Assembly (NCBI RefSeq): GCF_947169445.1
Contig: NZ_CAMVPU010000037.1
Coordinates: 1-37,329, forward strand
DNA from: an uncultured Butyrivibrio sp.
Lineage (GTDB): Bacteria > Bacillota > Clostridia > Lachnospirales > Lachnospiraceae
Length of the DNA: 37,329 bases
Direction: 5' to 3'
Of the stretch, positions 34,081-37,329 are shown in pieces (within the stretch, counting starts at the first letter, position 1; each line of letters begins with the position of its first letter). Made by a program: the position numbers and the translations under genes. The notes under the pieces were generated by a model, which did not search any database, was not told the DNA's origin, and worked only from the letters and a program-made list of their open reading frames with translations.

Positions 34081-35178
34081 CTATATGCATGCTTCCTGCT
34101 CTAATGCGTCAAATGTAATGATTGCCTTAAAAAGGTCACCTTCAACCTTTATTTCAAATTCTCCCCCCATCAAAGTGGTAAGATTCTTGGCAATAGAAAG
34201 CCCAAGTCCGCTTCCTTCCGAAGTTCTCGCCTCATCTCCTCTTATAAATCTCTCAGTAAGATCCTCACCGGATAATTTTAACAAAGTAGCTGAAATATTT
34301 TTTATCGATAATCTCACCTTTCTTTTCCCATCCACAACTATATACCTGATTTCAAGATATACATAGGTATTAGAAAGTGCATATTTGCATATATTAGTAA
34401 AAAGATTTTCAATAACTCTCCAAAGATGCCTTGGATCCGCACAAATAAACATATGCTTTTCCTGGAATCTGGTCGTTACCTTGAGATCCGCTTCTCCAAA
34501 TCTGTCATACATCTCGCCAATTGTTTGATCGATCATCAAAGCCATATCTATTTTTATATTATTTATTGAGACATTACCGGAACTTATCTTGGAAGCCTCC
34601 ACCAGGTCTTCTGTAAGCTTTTTTAGTTTCAAAGCCTTGGCATCCAAAACAGCTACGTATTTCCTCACATCTGGATTATCTATGTTTTCTCTTTTTATAA
34701 GATCAATATAATTTATGATGGAAGTAAGAGGCGTTTTCAGATCATGGGATACATTAGTGATAAGCTTGGCCTTCATTTTTTCATCTTTAATGCTCTTTTC
34801 CACCGCCTTATCTATGCTTCTGCCTATCGAATTTACTGCCCTTGCAAGATAAATATTATCACCATGAAAGCCTTTATCATCAACTTTTGCCTTAACATCG
34901 CCGTTTTTGATGAGTTCAATAACTTCAAGTATCTTGTTTCTGTCAGAAAACTGCTTATTAAGGTAAAGGCCGATTAATAAATCTACGATAAGTGCCAGAA
35001 AAATCCCAATATCATCAATACTAAAAAGTAGGAAATTAAGCAGAATAAAAAGAATATATGAAATCCACGAACGTTTAGATTTCTTAGAACTATCCGTAAG
35101 TTCTAAGATGAGTTTTTGTGAATATCTTGAAAAAGAAAAAAGAGCTTTAGATAAAAGATATTTTCTTCTTATGTACAT
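34081..35178 (-). CDS. Intramembrane-sensing histidine kinase
   Basis: This 365-residue kinase has two closely spaced membrane helices (about 38-53 and 57-73) with almost no external loop, then a HAMP-like linker and a HisKA domain (TNVSHDLKTPLTS, His145). The HATPase domain has N, G1 and G2 boxes (ENLFTNICKYAL, GSGLGLSIAKNL). The missing sensor domain fits intramembrane-sensing kinases that respond to membrane state or to a partner transporter, but no transporter is adjacent. The ATG overlaps the response regulator gene by 10 bases. Confidence 0.9.
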   Translation of the reverse strand: MYIRRKYLLSKALFSFSRYSQKLILELTDSSKKSKRSWISYILFILLNFLLFSIDDIGIFLALIVDLLIGLYLNKQFSDRNKILEVIELIKNGDVKAKVDDKGFHGDNIYLARAVNSIGRSIDKAVEKSIKDEKMKAKLITNVSHDLKTPLTSIINYIDLIKRENIDNPDVRKYVAVLDAKALKLKKLTEDLVEASKISSGNVSINNIKIDMALMIDQTIGEMYDRFGEADLKVTTRFQEKHMFICADPRHLWRVIENLFTNICKYALSNTYVYLEIRYIVVDGKRKVRLSIKNISATLLKLSGEDLTERFIRGDEARTSEGSGLGLSIAKNLTTLMGGEFEIKVEGDLFKAIITFDALEQEACI

Positions 35179-35873
35179 GGCAGAGCCTCATCTTCTATCT
35201 TGTAGCCAACGCCCCAGACCACCTTAAGGAATTTAGGGTCCTTGGGATTAACTTCTATCTTTTCCCGTATATGTCTGATGTGAACAGCTATTGTGTTATC
35301 GCATCTTGCCAGCTCCTCATTCCAGATGTTTTCATAAATCTGATCTATAGAGTAAACCTTGCCCTTATTCTTCATTAGGAGATACAGAATATTGTATTCG
35401 ATTCGGGTAAGCTTGATATTCTCACCATACACAAAACATTCCTTGGAGTTATCATCAATTACCAGCCCGCCCGAAGAATATATATTCTCGTTATCAGTCT
35501 CACAACCAAGAGACATATATCTTCTAAGACCTGACTTTATTCTTGCAACAAGTTCAAGTGGATTAAAGGGCTTAGTCATATAATCATCAGCTCCCACATT
35601 AAGTCCCAAGATTTTATCAGAATCCTCAGACTTGGCAGATAAGAAAATAACCGGAATAGCTGAGAATTTGCGAAGCTCCTTAACCAGCCTGTAGCCATCC
35701 ATATCCGGCATCATGATATCCAGAACAGCCAGATGGATTCTGTCATTTCTAAGTATTTCAAGTGCAGAAAAGCCATCGTAGGCCTTTAAAACATTAAAAC
35801 CTTCTTCCTCCAGATATATTTCAATAGAATTCAGAATTTCTTTGTCATCATCACAGATAAGTATATTTTCCAT
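35169..35873 (-). CDS. OmpR-family response regulator
   Basis: This 234-residue regulator has a receiver domain (acidic pocket D8-D10, phospho-acceptor Asp52 in LDIMMPDMDGY, LSAK lysine) and a C-terminal winged-helix DNA-binding domain (LTRIEYNILYLLMKN, DNTIAVHIRHIREKIE, VWGVGYKIE). It is the partner of the overlapping histidine kinase. It follows pgeF by 11 bp, so the pair probably shares the yraN-pgeF transcript. Confidence 0.93.
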   Translation of the reverse strand: MENILICDDDKEILNSIEIYLEEEGFNVLKAYDGFSALEILRNDRIHLAVLDIMMPDMDGYRLVKELRKFSAIPVIFLSAKSEDSDKILGLNVGADDYMTKPFNPLELVARIKSGLRRYMSLGCETDNENIYSSGGLVIDDNSKECFVYGENIKLTRIEYNILYLLMKNKGKVYSIDQIYENIWNEELARCDNTIAVHIRHIREKIEVNPKDPKFLKVVWGVGYKIEDEALPCT

Positions 35874-35884
35874 TCGTACACCTT

Positions 35885-36754
35885 TTATTCATTCAAACAC
35901 AAAAAAGCTGCAAGATTTCCTCTTTTTTCACCATGAACACGATGAGAAAAAAGTAAATCACTGTTACATTTAGTGCAGACATCCGTAATCAAAATGTTTT
36001 CATCCTTAACGCCGCACTTAAGAAGAGAAAGTCTTATGGCATTCCATAAAAACAATCTGTATTTACCGCCTGGATATGGAATCAAAATGCCATACTCAGA
36101 AAGCTCGTCCTCTGTAAAGGCTTTGGCAAACTCATTTGCCACATCTTCCCCAATTTCATAACAGTCACCACAGATTGATGGCCCGATGGCACATATGCAG
36201 TCCTTTGGGTTTGTACCATAGTTTTCAGCCATTTTAATCAGAGTCTCTTTTGCTATATTTCCCCTAGTACCCTTCCAGCCTGAATGAGACAAGCCTATAG
36301 CCTTATTTACAGGGTCAATAAAATATATCGGCGGGCAATCCGCATGAAAAGTAGACAATATTATCCCTGGGACATTAGATATAAGTCCGTCAATATCCAT
36401 GTAGTCTCTTGGTCTTCCGGGACCTTTCCCTCTGTCTTCTTCTGTAACAACCCTGATATTGGTTGTATGAGTCTGAAAGGTTGAAACAAAATCATCCAGT
36501 ATATGACCGTGTCCCAAAACATCAGAAATACGTTTATAATTCTCATCAACTGCTACTTTATCATCACCACGGGTATAACTTAGATTCATGGTGCTAAATT
36601 CGTTCCTGCTGACACCACCCAGTCTTGTACTGAACAGATGGCTCACAATTCCTAGTTCCTCAATTCTTGGAAAAACAAAGTAGTATACTCCGTCTTTTTG
36701 TCTCAATTCAATTGTTTGCTTTTTTCCAGTTCTAACTATATTCACCAAATTCAT
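35885..36754 (-). CDS. pgeF: Multicopper polyphenol oxidase / purine nucleoside phosphorylase family (YfiH)
   Basis: This protein of about 289 residues is from the YfiH/PgeF family. The conserved metal ligands are visible: His and Cys in STFHADCPPIYFID and His in GLSHSGWKGTRGNIAKETL, with a late CTKC. Members act on purine nucleosides or, as PgeF, edit misbuilt peptidoglycan; I cannot choose. I start at ATG 36754 (MNLVNIV), with GGGAG 11 bases upstream. A TTG at 36817 would add 21 residues but has no ribosome site. It directly follows yraN. Confidence 0.86.
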   Translation of the reverse strand: MNLVNIVRTGKKQTIELRQKDGVYYFVFPRIEELGIVSHLFSTRLGGVSRNEFSTMNLSYTRGDDKVAVDENYKRISDVLGHGHILDDFVSTFQTHTTNIRVVTEEDRGKGPGRPRDYMDIDGLISNVPGIILSTFHADCPPIYFIDPVNKAIGLSHSGWKGTRGNIAKETLIKMAENYGTNPKDCICAIGPSICGDCYEIGEDVANEFAKAFTEDELSEYGILIPYPGGKYRLFLWNAIRLSLLKCGVKDENILITDVCTKCNSDLLFSHRVHGEKRGNLAAFLCLNE

Positions 36755-36817
36755 GCCTTTATCGTCTCCCAAAAGAAATTTATGTGGTAAATCCTTATAA
36801 CTATAATATAAAAACAA

Positions 36818-37180
36818 TCATATATACTCAAACGCATTCTTATGCCATTTAACCGACGCCATTCCATCAATGTCAGTTATAGCAATTACATCATATCTTA
36901 TTGGAACATCCTGGGATTTATATGTGGAATAAAGATAAAACTTAGATATTTTACAGATTTGTTTCTGTTTAGAAATTGTGACAGCAGCCTCCGGTTCACC
37001 GAACCTTTTGCTCTTCCTGTATTTAACCTCAATAAAGCATAAATACCTGCCATCCCGGGCAATAATATCAATATCACCGCGAAAGGCTCTGTAGTCCCTT
37101 TTCAGGACATATGCTCCATTTGCCATAAGGAAGTTGCAGGCCAATGTCTCATAGTATTCTCCGACCTGTCGTTTGTTCAT
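36818..37180 (-). CDS. yraN: YraN (UPF0102) nuclease-fold protein
   Basis: This 120-residue protein has the PD-(D/E)xK nuclease-like pattern of the YraN family: GEYYETLACNFL, then RDYRAFRGDIDIIARDGRYLCFIEVKYRKS with Asp, Glu and Lys in catalytic positions. It is probably a small DNA-processing nuclease, although its role is not established. AAGGA lies five bases before the ATG. It appears to start the operon with pgeF and the two-component genes. Confidence 0.9.
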   Translation of the reverse strand: MNKRQVGEYYETLACNFLMANGAYVLKRDYRAFRGDIDIIARDGRYLCFIEVKYRKSKRFGEPEAAVTISKQKQICKISKFYLYSTYKSQDVPIRYDVIAITDIDGMASVKWHKNAFEYI

Positions 37181-37329
37181 AATAATCCTTATTCAAAAAA
37201 CTAGAGGCAATAATATCACAAAAGAATTTATTTGTCTATTATTATTTTTTCTTTTCCTTTGCCTTGATCTTATCAGTGAATTGTAATACTAACTTCCACC
37301 CCTCTTAAGGCAAACATGGAAGTTACTAA

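Noticed and set aside
37195..37329. Possible 3' end of another minus-strand gene at the window edge
   Set aside because: One frame (ending near 37254) is open to the window end for about 18 codons, but it is too short to recognise.

Overview
The window is about 37 kb of low-GC chromosomal DNA. The gene content points to a Firmicute of the Lachnospiraceae, probably close to Butyrivibrio or Pseudobutyrivibrio. The clues are a GH8 exo-oligoxylanase, a long-form PRPP synthetase, a DUF512 radical-SAM gene beside der, a CD1871A-type CXXC micro-protein, a tyrosyl T-box and a THF riboswitch. The genus is an inference. I see no phage genes, CRISPR array, tRNA, rRNA or intact transposase.

Layout. 1-2360: a GNAT acetyltransferase and a sodium/solute symporter on the minus strand, bracketed by two related long palindromes. 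2360-4228: a strongly expressed-looking fructose-6-phosphate aldolase/transaldolase gene between two unusual intergenic regions. The first holds a 54-bp direct repeat and the second a roughly 225-bp nested palindrome. 4229-6638 (plus): a membrane acyltransferase and a cytoplasmic GH8 exo-oligoxylanase. 6681-13913 (minus): phosphoesterase, RNase HI, membrane MutS-like ATPase, MTA/SAH-type deaminase, purine nucleoside phosphorylase and a serine hydrolase, closely spaced. 13939-16620 (minus): a metal-efflux operon of ArsR/CadC-like repressor, stand-alone HMA metallochaperone and Zn/Cd-type P-ATPase, with a perfect operator palindrome. 16620-17171: decayed coding sequence and two terminators.

17172-18799 (minus): an extracytoplasmic redox cassette of TlpA-like lipoprotein, 48-residue CXXC protein and polyferredoxin. 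18878-21259: a lipoprotein joining a HAD phosphatase to a histidine acid phosphatase. 21443-23079: tyrS with a T-box leader and a canonical promoter. 23112-24989: an acyltransferase with a C-terminal extracellular domain that resembles DUF6273. 25095-27291: a PadR, DUF1700 and DUF4097 operon whose promoter lies in a 14-bp-period repeat array. 27407-28190: folT behind a THF riboswitch that appears to act on translation.

28199-32664 (minus): DUF512 radical SAM, der, plsY and gpsA, a housekeeping phospholipid and ribosome-assembly cluster. 32680-33997 (plus): prs, whose promoter abuts the divergent promoter of the DUF512 gene. 34081-37180 (minus): yraN, pgeF, and an OmpR-type response regulator with a histidine kinase that lacks a sensor domain, likely one operon.

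Together the genes cover xylan-oligosaccharide use, purine and methylthioadenosine salvage, metal resistance, cell-envelope modification and core housekeeping. I did not find one obvious multi-gene novel system. The best leads are the nested palindrome downstream of fsa, the palindromes bracketing the first two genes, the double-phosphatase lipoprotein, the acyltransferase fusion, the membrane MutS-like ATPase and the PadR repeat array.
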